From positions 1 to 38,852 of the forward strand of contig SCTA01000024.1 in NCBI GenBank assembly GCA_004322275.1: DNA of 38,852 nt, given 5' to 3'. This DNA is from a bacterium (GTDB lineage Bacteria > Desulfobacterota > Deferrisomatia > Deferrisomatales > BM512). This document shows positions 1 to 7,431 of the stretch, one piece after another; the first letter of the stretch is position 1, and every line of letters starts with the position of its first letter. A model generated the notes under the pieces. The model saw only the letters and a list, made by a program, of their open reading frames with translations, did not search any database and was not told where the DNA came from. The translations under genes were made by a program, and so were the position numbers.

Positions 1-118
1 CGCATCCGGCTTTTGGCCCGCTTTTGCCGCTCATCAATCGCAAAACCTCGCCGTAGAACAACTACGCCTGCGGTTTTGCTCAGTCTTCGCGACAAAATCG
101 CTCTCAAAATCCGGCGCG
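1..118. repeat. Long imperfect palindrome (intergenic repeat, family A copy 1)
   Basis: The two halves are inverted copies around a centre near base 59. A CCGG-cTTTTG / CAAAAt-CCGG outer pair, a GCAAAACC / GGTTTTGC pair and a CGTAG / CTACG centre can be read directly. The RNA would fold into a hairpin of about 110 nt. It lies just beyond the 3' end of panC and could act as its terminator, although no U-tract is visible. The centre (gtag, a few bases, ctac, then gcctgcg) resembles that of the element at 4036-4134. Confidence 0.6.
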
Positions 119-149
119 ATCTCCGAAAGGCCTATTTACGGACAAGCCC

Positions 150-992
150 TTACTTTCCGATTATCCGGTTGTCTATCAGTCTTGTCTTTCCAACGAACCC
201 GGCCAGAGCGAGCAGCGCCCCGCCGGAGGTGTTTTCAACCGCCTTGAGGTTCTTCGGGTCCCGAAGCTCGACGTAATCCACGCGCACCCCGGCCTCCTCC
301 AGCCGCCCCCTCACCCCTTCGACTATCTTTCCCGCCTCCGCGACGGAGGTTTTCGCAACCTCTTCGGCCCACGAGAGGGAACGGTTCAGCGATAGCGCAA
401 TCTCCCGTTCTTCTGCCGAAAGGTAGACATTCCTGCTGCTCATGGCAAGGCCGCCGGGCTCGCGCACAATCGGCGCTCCGGCTATTCTCGCAGAGAGATT
501 CAGGTCGCGGGCCATCGTCTCTATAACCAGAAGCTGCTGGAAATCCTTCTGCCCGAAAAAACCCGCGTCCGGCTCGACTATGTTGAAAAGTTTCAGCACC
601 ACAGTGGCTACGCCGTCGAAGTGGCCGGGACGGCTGGCCCCGCAAAGGGGGGTTGAAATCTCTCCCACGCTTACGGTTGTCTGAAATCCCTCGGGGTACA
701 TATCCCCGGCCAACGGAGCGAAGATCGCGTCCACCCCCGCCTCGCGGCATAGTCTTTCGTCCCGCTCCATGTCTCTGGGGTAACGGGAGAGGTCTTCCTT
801 CGGCCCGAACTGGATGGGGTTCACGAAGATCGAGAGGACGACCGTCTCGCATTCCTTCCGGGCCATTGAAACGAGGGAGAGGTGCCCCTCGTGGAGAAAC
901 CCCATCGTCGGCACGAAGCCGATTTTCTTGCCCTCGCTTTTCGCCGCGCGCGAGTATTCGCGCATGGCGGAGGCGGTGGTGATTGTGATCAT
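150..992 (-). CDS. panC: Pantothenate synthetase (pantoate--beta-alanine ligase)
   Basis: Cytoplasmic enzyme that joins pantoate and beta-alanine with ATP to make pantothenate, the CoA precursor. At 280 residues it has the normal family length. The N-terminal PTMGFLHEGH segment (about 29-38) is the HIGH-type nucleotide-binding motif. FVNPIQFGP, FGQKDFQQ and MSSRNVYLS (the KMSKS-like loop) are all present, so the enzyme should be active. The ATG at 992 is preceded by a weak AGGG too close to the start; Met10 is an alternative, but the sequence before it (ITITTASAMREY) matches the usual family N-terminus. No panB or panD lies beside it. It diverges from coaD, another CoA-pathway gene, across a 269-bp spacer that carries terminator-like hairpins on the panC side. 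Confidence 0.97.
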   Translation of the reverse strand: MITITTASAMREYSRAAKSEGKKIGFVPTMGFLHEGHLSLVSMARKECETVVLSIFVNPIQFGPKEDLSRYPRDMERDERLCREAGVDAIFAPLAGDMYPEGFQTTVSVGEISTPLCGASRPGHFDGVATVVLKLFNIVEPDAGFFGQKDFQQLLVIETMARDLNLSARIAGAPIVREPGGLAMSSRNVYLSAEEREIALSLNRSLSWAEEVAKTSVAEAGKIVEGVRGRLEEAGVRVDYVELRDPKNLKAVENTSGGALLALAGFVGKTRLIDNRIIGK

Positions 993-1014
993 CCCTATGC
1001 TTTGCCCCTGAACG

Positions 1015-1088
1015 AAAAAACGCGCCTGTCTTTTGACGGGGCGCGCAATAAACCACCCTGCACGCGGTTTTGACTGCGGCAGGGTTTA
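1015..1088 (-). promoter_or_regulatory. Two-hairpin leader with terminator-like stem upstream of panC
   Basis: Read on the minus strand, a first stem-loop (1088-1049, arms TAAACC..CTGC / GCAG..GGTTTA) is followed by a GC-rich hairpin (1046-1021, CGCGCC / GGCGCG arms around a short A-rich loop) and a run of six T at 1020-1015. This is the layout of an intrinsic terminator 23 nt before the panC start codon. It could be an attenuator in the panC leader or the end of a small minus-strand RNA. No open reading frame or known riboswitch consensus was recognised. Confidence 0.5.
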
Positions 1089-1198
1089 GCGGTTAGAATT
1101 CCATGCGTCCCGGTCCTTTTACGGATCCAAGCGTCAATTCGTCTCTACCACGTCAGGGAGGATTGTGTCAACCTCCGCGCAGGGGTAAAGTCTTTCGC

Positions 1199-1227
1199 TT
1201 TACACAGACGTGACCTGGCAGTATAAA
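1199..1227 (+). promoter_or_regulatory. Sigma-70-type promoter of coaD
   Basis: TTTACA (1199-1204), a 17-bp spacer and TATAAA (1222-1227) match the sigma-70 consensus well. They lie 34 bp before the coaD start codon. A small inverted repeat (GTAAAG, 7 nt, CTTTAC; 1185-1203) overlaps the -35 box and could be an operator; that role is inferred only. Confidence 0.6.
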
Positions 1228-1261
1228 AGTCTACCGAAAAAACATCTCTCCGGAGGGAGCC

Positions 1262-1762
1262 GTGAAAGATTCTATCGCCGTCTATCCCGGAAGTTTCGAC
1301 CCCATTACGAACGGCCACATGGACATCATCCTCCGGGGCGCGCAGGTCTTCGACAAGGTTATCGTGCTGATTGCGGTAAACTCGGAGAAGAACAACCTCT
1401 TCACCCTTGAGGAGAGGCTCGACCTCATCCGCGATATTTTCAAGGACAACCCCAAGGTCGAGGTCGATACCTTCGACGGCCTGCTGGTAAAATACCTTCA
1501 CGCCAATTCGATTCACGTCGTAATAAGGGGGCTTCGCGCCGTCTCCGATTTCGAGTACGAATTTCAGATGGCTCTCATGAACCGGAGGATGTACGAAGGG
1601 GCCGAGACTTTTTTTCTGGCCGCCAGGGAGGATTACTCCTACGTCAGCTCACGCATCGTGAAGGAGATTTTCAGCCTCGGCGCCTGCATCAAGGATCTGG
1701 CGCCGCCTCAGGTGGTTGAGGCGATGAAGGCAAAATACGCGTCAAAGCAAGCGGCTGTTTAA
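1262..1762 (+). CDS. coaD: Phosphopantetheine adenylyltransferase
   Basis: Catalyses the fourth step of CoA synthesis: ATP plus 4'-phosphopantetheine gives dephospho-CoA and pyrophosphate, in the cytoplasm as a hexamer. The 166-residue length is typical. YPGSFDPITNGHMD (8-21) holds the TxGH nucleotide-binding motif, RGLRAVSDFEYE is the conserved central block, and YVSSRIVKEI is the C-terminal ATP-binding block. Translation starts at GTG 1262 behind a clear GGAGGGA ribosome-binding site. The aminotransferase gene follows 151 bp later. A RsmD-type methyltransferase gene, a common upstream neighbour elsewhere, is not present here. Confidence 0.97.
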   Translation: MKDSIAVYPGSFDPITNGHMDIILRGAQVFDKVIVLIAVNSEKNNLFTLEERLDLIRDIFKDNPKVEVDTFDGLLVKYLHANSIHVVIRGLRAVSDFEYEFQMALMNRRMYEGAETFFLAAREDYSYVSSRIVKEIFSLGACIKDLAPPQVVEAMKAKYASKQAAV

Positions 1763-1913
1763 AAACGTCGAGAGAAGCCCCGGATTCGAGGAGACGCGTA
1801 GCGAGAAGCGAGACATAACCGGGCGTTAGGCGAAGCTTCGAGCGAGCACGCGACGAAGAAGACTGGGCTCGCAACAGTTTTTACTCGTAACAACATTTTT
1901 AAGGGGTATTAAA
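1763..1913. repeat. GC-rich repeat-like intergenic spacer
   Basis: The 151-bp spacer between coaD and the aminotransferase is rich in GAAGC/GCTTC and CGAG/CTCG short inverted pairs, including CCGG..CCGG arms around 1780-1825. It resembles the palindromic intergenic DNA elsewhere in the window, but no second copy was found. The last 40 bases are AT-rich and end in the AAGGGG ribosome-binding site for the next gene. Confidence 0.3.
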
Positions 1914-3125
1914 GTGCAACTCAGCAAAAGAGTACAGAGCCTGCAACCCTCCGCCACCCTTGCAATCGCGGCAAAAGCCAAGCAGCTGAAGGCCGAAGGA
2001 ATCGACGTTATCGATTTCGGCGTCGGAGAGCCGGATTTCGCGACTCCGGCCCACATAGTCAAAGCCGCGATCAAGGCGCTCGAAGCGGGAGACACCCACT
2101 ACACCCCCGTCGGCGGCTCCCCCGCCCTGAAAAAGGCGATAATCGCCTACATGAAGCGGGAGTACGGGCTCGATTACTCCCCTGCGGAGGTCTTCGCTTC
2201 CTGCGGCGCGAAGCACACCCTCTACAACATATTCATGTCGATAATCGACCCCGGCGACGAGGTGATAATTCCCTCGCCCTTCTGGGTGAGCTACCCCGAG
2301 CAAGTCTCTCTGGCGGAAGGAACGCCGGTAATCGTTACGGCAAGCGCGAAAGAGGGGTTTTTGCTCACCCCCGATCAGCTTGAAAAGGCGATTACCAAAA
2401 AGACGAAGGCTATAATACTAAACAGCCCCTCCAACCCATCCGGCACCATGTACACCCCGGAAAAACTCGCGGGGCTTGCCGCAGTGCTAAAGGGCAGGGA
2501 CATAATAATCGTCAGCGACGACATCTACCACAAGCTGGTCTACGACGGCGAGAAGTTCGCCTCCATCCTGGAGGTCGAGCCCTCCCTTCGCGACCGCACC
2601 GTCATCGTAAACGGCGTCTCCAAAAGCTACGCCATGACCGGGTGGAGAATCGGATTCGCCGCCGGTCCTGCGCAGCTCATGGGGGCTCTGGACAAGATAC
2701 AGGGGCAGGCCACCTCGAACCCGACCAGCTTCGCACAGGCCGGGGCCATCGAGGCTCTCACCGGCGACCAGTCCTGCGTCGGGGAGATGAGGGAGGTCTT
2801 CGACAAAAGGCGAAAGATCGTGGTCGAGAAGCTCAACGCCATCCCCGGCGTTACCTGCGCCTCGCCGGCGGGAGCCTTCTACGCCTTTCCCTTTGTAAGC
2901 TCCTTTTACGGCTATCTGAACAAGGGCTCGGTGCTGAAGGACTCGATGGACGTCGCCTCCTACCTCCTGGAAGAGGCGAGGATAGCGGTAGTGCCCGGCG
3001 AACCCTTCGGCGCACCCGAAAACATTCGCCTCTCCTACGCCACCTCCGAAAATTCCATCATCGAGGGTATTCGCAGGATGGGAGAGGCTCTCTCAAAACT
3101 TCAAAAGCCTGCGGGCCGGATTTAA
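1914..3125 (+). CDS. aspC: Class I pyridoxal-phosphate aminotransferase (aspartate aminotransferase type)
   Basis: Transfers the amino group between aspartate (or a related amino acid) and 2-oxoglutarate using PLP. The 403-residue protein has the class I fold-type signatures: the N-terminal GVGEPDFATP block, NSPSNPSG (the Asn that binds the cofactor ring), SDDIYHKLVYDG with the PLP-binding Asp and Tyr, and SKSYAMTGWRIGF with the Schiff-base lysine at about residue 237. The C-terminal RLSYATS contains the Arg that binds the substrate carboxylate. It belongs to the AspB/Thermus AspC subgroup, so prephenate or aromatic aminotransferase activity cannot be excluded. The GTG start at 1914 follows AAGGGG. 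Its stop codon directly abuts the ATG of the SEC-C gene, implying a shared transcript. Confidence 0.92.
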   Translation: MQLSKRVQSLQPSATLAIAAKAKQLKAEGIDVIDFGVGEPDFATPAHIVKAAIKALEAGDTHYTPVGGSPALKKAIIAYMKREYGLDYSPAEVFASCGAKHTLYNIFMSIIDPGDEVIIPSPFWVSYPEQVSLAEGTPVIVTASAKEGFLLTPDQLEKAITKKTKAIILNSPSNPSGTMYTPEKLAGLAAVLKGRDIIIVSDDIYHKLVYDGEKFASILEVEPSLRDRTVIVNGVSKSYAMTGWRIGFAAGPAQLMGALDKIQGQATSNPTSFAQAGAIEALTGDQSCVGEMREVFDKRRKIVVEKLNAIPGVTCASPAGAFYAFPFVSSFYGYLNKGSVLKDSMDVASYLLEEARIAVVPGEPFGAPENIRLSYATSENSIIEGIRRMGEALSKLQKPAGRI

Positions 3126-4019
3126 ATGAACCAGACCGGGATATCAAATTTCAAAGCTCTCACCGACGGCGAACTGATAGAACTTCTCTTCATCTCCGGC
3201 GATTCGCTTTCGCATGACGCCGTAGACGAATTTCTGGAACGCGGACAGAGGATGATCCCTCTTCTGAATCATATCGCCGCGGACAAGAATTCCTGGACGC
3301 GCCCCATGCCGGAGTGGTGGGCGGTCGTCCACGCTACCTACATTCTGGGCTCTTTCGAGTCGACCGACACCCTGCCCGGCCTTTTGGGCGCGCTACGATG
3401 GGCGGACGCCTTCGACAACGAGTGGGTCACCGAGGACCTGCCTTCCATTTTCGGAAAAGTGGGACGCCCGGCTTACGGACACCTGCTCGCGGTGGCGCAG
3501 GATTTTTCGGCGGGCTGGGGGGCGAGGTCGATCGCCCTTTCCGGACTCGCGGCAATCGGCATCCGCGACAAGCTCCTGCTTCCGGGGGTTCTGGATTTCG
3601 CCGCCAAGATCGTGGAAAACGAAACGGAACCGCTTCCCTTCAGGCAGACGGCGGCAAACGTGCTCCTGGACTTCCGTTCAAAGAGGCACTCCCGCATTTT
3701 AAAAAAGTTCGGCAGGGAAGAGGCTCTCCGGCGCGACGAAATAGCCAGCTACGAGGGGTCCTTCTACGACTGGGAGGTGGACGAGTTCCTCTCCTCGGAC
3801 AACAACGACCTGGAATTTTACGAACGGGACTGGCTTTCCTTTTACGACCCGGAAGAACGGCAGAGGCGTCAGGAATACTGGGAGGAAGAAAGGGAGACGA
3901 GGGACCGCGAAGACAAAGATAACGGCAGGGCGCTCTTCCCTTCCCAGCGCGAACAGTCAAACTGCCTGTGCGGTTCGGGGCTTCCGTATGAAGACTGTTG
4001 CATGAGGAAAGTGCATTAG
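3126..4019 (+). CDS. SEC-C motif protein with HEAT-like helical body
   Basis: A 297-residue cytoplasmic protein of unknown role. The C-terminus carries a SEC-C zinc-binding motif, CLCGSGLPYEDCC (Cys280, Cys282, Cys291, Cys292), like the tail of SecA. The first ~200 residues are helix-rich and include blocks (ATYILGSFESTDTLPGLLGAL; ARSIALSGLAAIGIRDKLLLPGVL) that look like HEAT/DUF1186-type repeats. A highly charged segment with many E, R and D residues (about 230-270) links the two. The gene starts at the base after the aminotransferase stop, with no spacer, so it is probably translationally coupled. SEC-C proteins often contact ribosomes or chaperones; whether this one does is not visible here. 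Confidence 0.8.
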   Translation: MNQTGISNFKALTDGELIELLFISGDSLSHDAVDEFLERGQRMIPLLNHIAADKNSWTRPMPEWWAVVHATYILGSFESTDTLPGLLGALRWADAFDNEWVTEDLPSIFGKVGRPAYGHLLAVAQDFSAGWGARSIALSGLAAIGIRDKLLLPGVLDFAAKIVENETEPLPFRQTAANVLLDFRSKRHSRILKKFGREEALRRDEIASYEGSFYDWEVDEFLSSDNNDLEFYERDWLSFYDPEERQRRQEYWEEERETRDREDKDNGRALFPSQREQSNCLCGSGLPYEDCCMRKVH

Positions 4020-4035
4020 GGACCCGGCTTCCTCT

Positions 4036-4134
4036 TTCGGCGAATGGCTGCGTCGTTTCTCGGGCGCGGGTCTTGGCGTAGTTCCGCTACTGCCTGCGAC
4101 CACGCGCCCTGTGGACTCCTTGCCCTTCGCCGAA
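4036..4134. repeat. Long imperfect palindrome (family A copy 2)
   Basis: TTCGGCGAA at 4036-4044 pairs with TTCGCCGAA at 4126-4134. Inside, GGGCGCGGGTC pairs with GACCacGCGCCC, and GGCGTAG / CTACtGCC closes on a 5-base loop at about 4082-4086. The transcript would form a hairpin of nearly 100 nt. The centre is shared with the element at 1-118, so they appear to be two members of one family. It lies 17 bp after the SEC-C stop codon and could terminate that operon. Confidence 0.65.
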
Positions 4135-4290
4135 ATAGTTTGCCGGACTTTTATAAAACCTTCCCACGCCGCAACTTTCGGGGAGGAAGCAGCCGCAGCC
4201 TTTAGAGCACACCGGCGCGGCTTTCCGTTCCCGGCAAGGAATCCCGCAGCGAGAGGGTGAGACAGTAGCAGCGCTACGGCGAACCTAACA
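4135..4290. other. Non-coding spacer between two repeat elements
   Basis: No credible gene on either strand. The GC-rich sequence has several short inverted pairs, such as GCCGCaactttcggg and ggcgcggctttccg. Nothing else was recognised. Confidence 0.3.
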
Positions 4291-4452
4291 GTGTCCTATG
4301 CGGCTAGTCCCTTCCGATTTGTCCGCCGCTTCATCCCGAGCCGCGTTGTCGCTCATCGCCCGAAGAGAGCCTGGCTATTCCGGCTCTTCGCTTCTATCGG
4401 CTCGGGCGAATCGACGTCCTCATTTCCGGAAGTCACTAGCCGCACTGGACAC
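4291..4452. mobile_element. MITE-like element, copy 1 (162 bp)
   Basis: The ends are inverted repeats: GTGTCCTATGCGGCTAGT on the left and ACTAGCCGCACTGGACAC on the right, one mismatch over 18 bp. The interior matches the reverse complement of the element at 36631-36891 over most of its length, for example the shared CGCTTCATCCCGA, TCGCCCGAA and TCGGGCGAATCG blocks. No transposase is encoded, so it would be mobilised in trans if at all. It sits 45 bp beyond the 3' end of the Nudix gene. Confidence 0.75.
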
Positions 4453-4497
4453 CAGCGAGGACATGACGACGCCGGGGGCGGAAAGGATGCGCCGGTA

Positions 4498-4947
4498 TCA
4501 GACGGGCCTTTTACCGCTTTCAAGGTATCTCTTAACATCCCCCAGAATCTTGCCATGATCGAAACACAGCGGAGCGGGAAGCTCGCTCCAGGGAAAGACG
4601 CGGGCTTCGAGCGCGTCGTCCGCGCCGGCGGGAGTTCCCTTCGCTTCTGCCAGAAATACCGTTGAGATTGTGTGGCGGCGCGGATCCCTTTCGGGATCCG
4701 AATAGGTGTGAAACTGCTCTTTGAGGGTGACCTTAAGGCCGGTCTCCTCGAAGGCCTCCCGCGCGGCCGCAGCTTCAAGGGTCTCGCCCGATTCGACGAA
4801 CCCTCCTGGAAGCGCCCAGCCGTAAGGCGGATTTTTCCTCTTTACGAGTACTATTCCGCCCCCGCTGAAAATCACGATATCGACGGCGGGCAGGGGATTT
4901 ACGTATTTTTTTTCAGGGGCCGGACAGTGACGCCCGCGGCAAGCCAT
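4498..4947 (-). CDS. Nudix hydrolase
   Basis: Hydrolyses a nucleoside diphosphate linked to another moiety, with Mg2+; the substrate is not determinable but may be ADP-ribose or a damaged nucleotide. The complete Nudix box runs from Gly49 to Leu71 (GFVESGE, then REAFEETGL), with all catalytic Glu residues present. The 149-residue length suits a single-domain enzyme. The N-terminus ([18 protein letters not shown]) looks like the residual half of the zinc ribbon found in NudC-like and ADP-ribose Nudix proteins, keeping only one Cys pair. The ATG at 4947 lies 8 bp after the decaheme cytochrome stop codon, so it is the last gene of that run; a functional link to it is not evident. Confidence 0.9.
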   Translation of the reverse strand: MACRGRHCPAPEKKYVNPLPAVDIVIFSGGGIVLVKRKNPPYGWALPGGFVESGETLEAAAAREAFEETGLKVTLKEQFHTYSDPERDPRRHTISTVFLAEAKGTPAGADDALEARVFPWSELPAPLCFDHGKILGDVKRYLESGKRPV

Positions 4948-4955
4948 CCGTTTCT

Positions 4956-6758
4956 TTAGCGCCTTCTTCTGGGGGGAGGCTTGGGCTTGGCTCTCTGCTG
5001 CTGCTCTTCTTCGGCGGCGGCTTCCTCTTCGTCAGCCTGAGAGTCGTCCGTGACCTCTTCGTCGCCGGTCTGGCCGTCTTCACCCGCGCCTGACACATCC
5101 TGTTCGGAGGCATTCCCCGTGGCCGCTCCGGCTTCGCCTTCGGCGGGCGGTGGCGGCGGCGGAGGGGCGAGGGCTTTTTTCAGAGCGTCGTGACAGCCGT
5201 TGCAGCCGCCCTTGAAGGTCGTCAGCCTTGCTTCGTCCGAAGCATGGGGATCGTGGCAGGATTTGCAGTTCAGCTCGCCCTTCTTGTCGAGCGGCATTCC
5301 GTCGATTTTCGCCGGCGGAGGGCCGCTGGTCGGATGAGAGTGGCGGGCCATCTTGTCCTGGGTGTGGCACTTGAAGCAGAGTTTCTCGCCCGACCCTACA
5401 AGGAAATATTCAGGGTTGTCCGAGGAGTGGGGATCGTGGCAGTTCGTGCACTGTTCCTGTGCGACCGGTTTATGCACGACGAACTTGCCTACCTTCTCCC
5501 TCATATCCTCGTGGCAGCTTATGCAAAGCGAGGCCTGCGAGGCCCTAAGCTGGAACTTGTAGGGCGCGCTGTGGGGATTGTGGCAAACCGCGCAAAGCCC
5601 CATTGCGACCGGCCCGTGGACGGTATCACGCTGAAACTTGGCTTTTACGTCGCCGTGGCAGGTGAAGCAAAGCTCGGACCCCTCGTCGGTAAGCGTGTAG
5701 CGGTGGGGTTTTGAATTGAAATCGTGACAGGCGGGGCAACCGCCCACCGGTATGGGACCGTGGACGAACTTTTCCTCTGTCTGGTAGCCGTGGCAGGTCT
5801 GGCAGGAGGTCGACATGCCCGCCTTGGCCTCCTCCGGGTTCGGCGCCATCTCATGGCAGCCGGCGCAGACTTTTTCCTTTTCCGGCATGTGGAGCTTGTA
5901 CTCGGGAAAGTTTACCCCCGAGCCCTCGCCCATTCGCGGGTCTCTGAAGAGCACCACAGCCTGGGTACCGGTTACATCCCCTTTAGGGTAGCTTACCTCA
6001 ATGAAATTCGAGCCGTAACAGAGCGGGATTCTGACCTGAAAGGAATCGCCGTTTATCTTCGCGGTCTTCGGCGAACCGCCGTTCAGCTTGACTGTAAAAG
6101 GCCCCTTGTTTCCGTTTGCGGACCCGACGACCCACATGTTTGACTGGTAGGTCATCGTGAAATTACTCGGCGAAAGAACCGCTATTTCCGAGCCCACCTT
6201 CGTTTCCGCCGCAGCGAGGGATTCACCCTTTATGACCTTGTCGATGATCGAATCCATCTTCGCCCGGTTTTCCTCATCGTAACCGACTATGGTGGACACG
6301 ATCTTGCCGTCTTTGTCGATTATGATGTAGGTGGGCAGGGTGATTACGTTGAACTGGTTTGCTATGGCGAGGCTTTTATCGAGCAGTATCGGAAAATTGA
6401 GGGCGCCGCTGAAGGCGGAAAAGAACTTCTTTACCCGGCCGATGCCGGAAGTGTCCAGGTTTACGCCGACGATTTTGACCTTTGAACCGTACTGCTCCTG
6501 GAGGACTATCAGGTGGGGTATGGATTGAACGCAGGTCGAACAGTAAATGGAGCCGAAATCGAGTACGATGGGGACCTTGCCGAGGTAGGGATCGAGGGAG
6601 AACTCGTCGTTGGTGTAAGTCCACCCCTTGAAAGACTCGATTTTTGCGCCGGTATCGGCTGCGGCGCAGGAGGTTGCGGCGCAAAAGAACAAAGCCAGAA
6701 CCAAAGCGGCTACGCCGGCGCGAAACCCCCCGCTACGGCTGCTCTTTCGGGGAAGCAT
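4956..6758 (-). CDS. Thioredoxin-like domain fused to decaheme c-type cytochrome
   Basis: A 600-residue exported protein. Residues 1-33 form a signal peptide, possibly of lipoprotein type (ATSC, Cys31). Residues 40-180 are a TlpA/ResA-type thioredoxin fold with redox motif C73-S-T-C76 and the cis-proline block LPTY (about 141-144). Residues 190-285 look like a beta-rich linker domain. From 298 to 523 there are ten CXXCH haem sites (Cys298, 319, 341, 364, 389, 412, 437, 461, 498, 519) arranged as five doubled-CXXCH units with extra His residues as likely second ligands. The end is unusual: polyproline (532-538), an acidic D/E/Q stretch, then [10 protein letters not shown]. The start is directly next to the TlpA gene stop. 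The protein may pass electrons between thiols and a haem wire; that is inference. Confidence 0.93.
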   Translation of the reverse strand: MLPRKSSRSGGFRAGVAALVLALFFCAATSCAAADTGAKIESFKGWTYTNDEFSLDPYLGKVPIVLDFGSIYCSTCVQSIPHLIVLQEQYGSKVKIVGVNLDTSGIGRVKKFFSAFSGALNFPILLDKSLAIANQFNVITLPTYIIIDKDGKIVSTIVGYDEENRAKMDSIIDKVIKGESLAAAETKVGSEIAVLSPSNFTMTYQSNMWVVGSANGNKGPFTVKLNGGSPKTAKINGDSFQVRIPLCYGSNFIEVSYPKGDVTGTQAVVLFRDPRMGEGSGVNFPEYKLHMPEKEKVCAGCHEMAPNPEEAKAGMSTSCQTCHGYQTEEKFVHGPIPVGGCPACHDFNSKPHRYTLTDEGSELCFTCHGDVKAKFQRDTVHGPVAMGLCAVCHNPHSAPYKFQLRASQASLCISCHEDMREKVGKFVVHKPVAQEQCTNCHDPHSSDNPEYFLVGSGEKLCFKCHTQDKMARHSHPTSGPPPAKIDGMPLDKKGELNCKSCHDPHASDEARLTTFKGGCNGCHDALKKALAPPPPPPPAEGEAGAATGNASEQDVSGAGEDGQTGDEEVTDDSQADEEEAAAEEEQQQRAKPKPPPRRRR

Positions 6759-7331
6759 TTATTTTCCCAGAGTTTCTGTGATCGCCTTTTCCAGTTCTTC
6801 CTCGCCGACCCTGCCTACCCTGGAAAAAACTATCTTCCCTTCGGGGCTCACAATGTACAGCGTCGGCGTTCCGGGGATGAAGTAGGCATCCGAAACCACG
6901 AGCGAACCGTCTTCGTTTTCCTTGTCAAGAAGGAGGGTGAAGGTATAGCCCTTTTCCTTCGCGAACTGGGTTATGCTCTTGCCCATGTCGTCGCCGTCAA
7001 GGGCGACCGAAAGGACTCTGAGTCCCTTGTCCTTGTAGCGGTCGAAGAGGCTTTGGATAAGAGGCATCTCTTCGCGGCAGGGCTCGCAGAACAGCGACCA
7101 GAAAACGAGCAGCGACCCCTTGGAATCCTTTCCGGAGAAATGGAACGGCTTTCCGGCGGTATCCTTCACGTCGAAATCGGGAGCGTCCGCGCCCGGTTTC
7201 AGGGCCTCGACCCCCTGAAGCGTAGGGATGTCAAGTGGCGTCATCGCCTGGTCTGCGGCGGTGGCGATCATAGCCCCCGAAAAAAACATTACCGCTGCCA
7301 GAACCATGAATTTCATCTTCCGCATACCCAT
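6759..7331 (-). CDS. TlpA/ResA-family thiol-disulfide oxidoreductase
   Basis: A periplasmic thioredoxin-like protein of 190 residues. A hydrophobic signal sequence (about 6-26) precedes the AhpC/TSA-TlpA fold. The redox motif is C82-E-P-C85 in FWSLFCEPCREEMP, characteristic of ResA and CcmG proteins that reduce apocytochrome c haem-site cysteines. The cis-proline is in GTPTLYIV. Start choice among Met1, Met3 and Met6 is open; GGAGAGGAAG lies just before Met1. Its stop abuts the ATG of the thioredoxin-decaheme gene. The neighbourhood suggests it reduces that cytochrome's CXXCH cysteines or exchanges thiols with its thioredoxin domain. Confidence 0.9.
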   Translation of the reverse strand: MGMRKMKFMVLAAVMFFSGAMIATAADQAMTPLDIPTLQGVEALKPGADAPDFDVKDTAGKPFHFSGKDSKGSLLVFWSLFCEPCREEMPLIQSLFDRYKDKGLRVLSVALDGDDMGKSITQFAKEKGYTFTLLLDKENEDGSLVVSDAYFIPGTPTLYIVSPEGKIVFSRVGRVGEEELEKAITETLGK

Positions 7332-7402
7332 CTTCCTCTCCCGCGCCCCTTGAAAGGCAATTTCCTTCTTGAGGCAAAACGGCTTATGGAGTGCCGCAAT
7401 CC

Positions 7403-7431
7403 ATTATAATTTATTTGCGCTCGTAATACAA
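7403..7431 (-). promoter_or_regulatory. Internal promoter for tlpA-cytochrome-nudix
   Basis: On the minus strand TTGTAT (7431-7426), a 17-bp spacer and a perfect TATAAT (7408-7403) overlap the last codons of the NHL gene and point towards the TlpA gene, 72 bp downstream. The -10 box is perfect and the -35 box matches at three positions. It would let the redox genes be expressed apart from the barrel, lipoprotein and NHL genes. Confidence 0.5.

Noticed and set aside
4291-4665. 124-codon frame across the MITE-like element
   Set aside because: It crosses both terminal repeats and reads antisense into the Nudix gene; not conserved in the other copy because of its large insertion.
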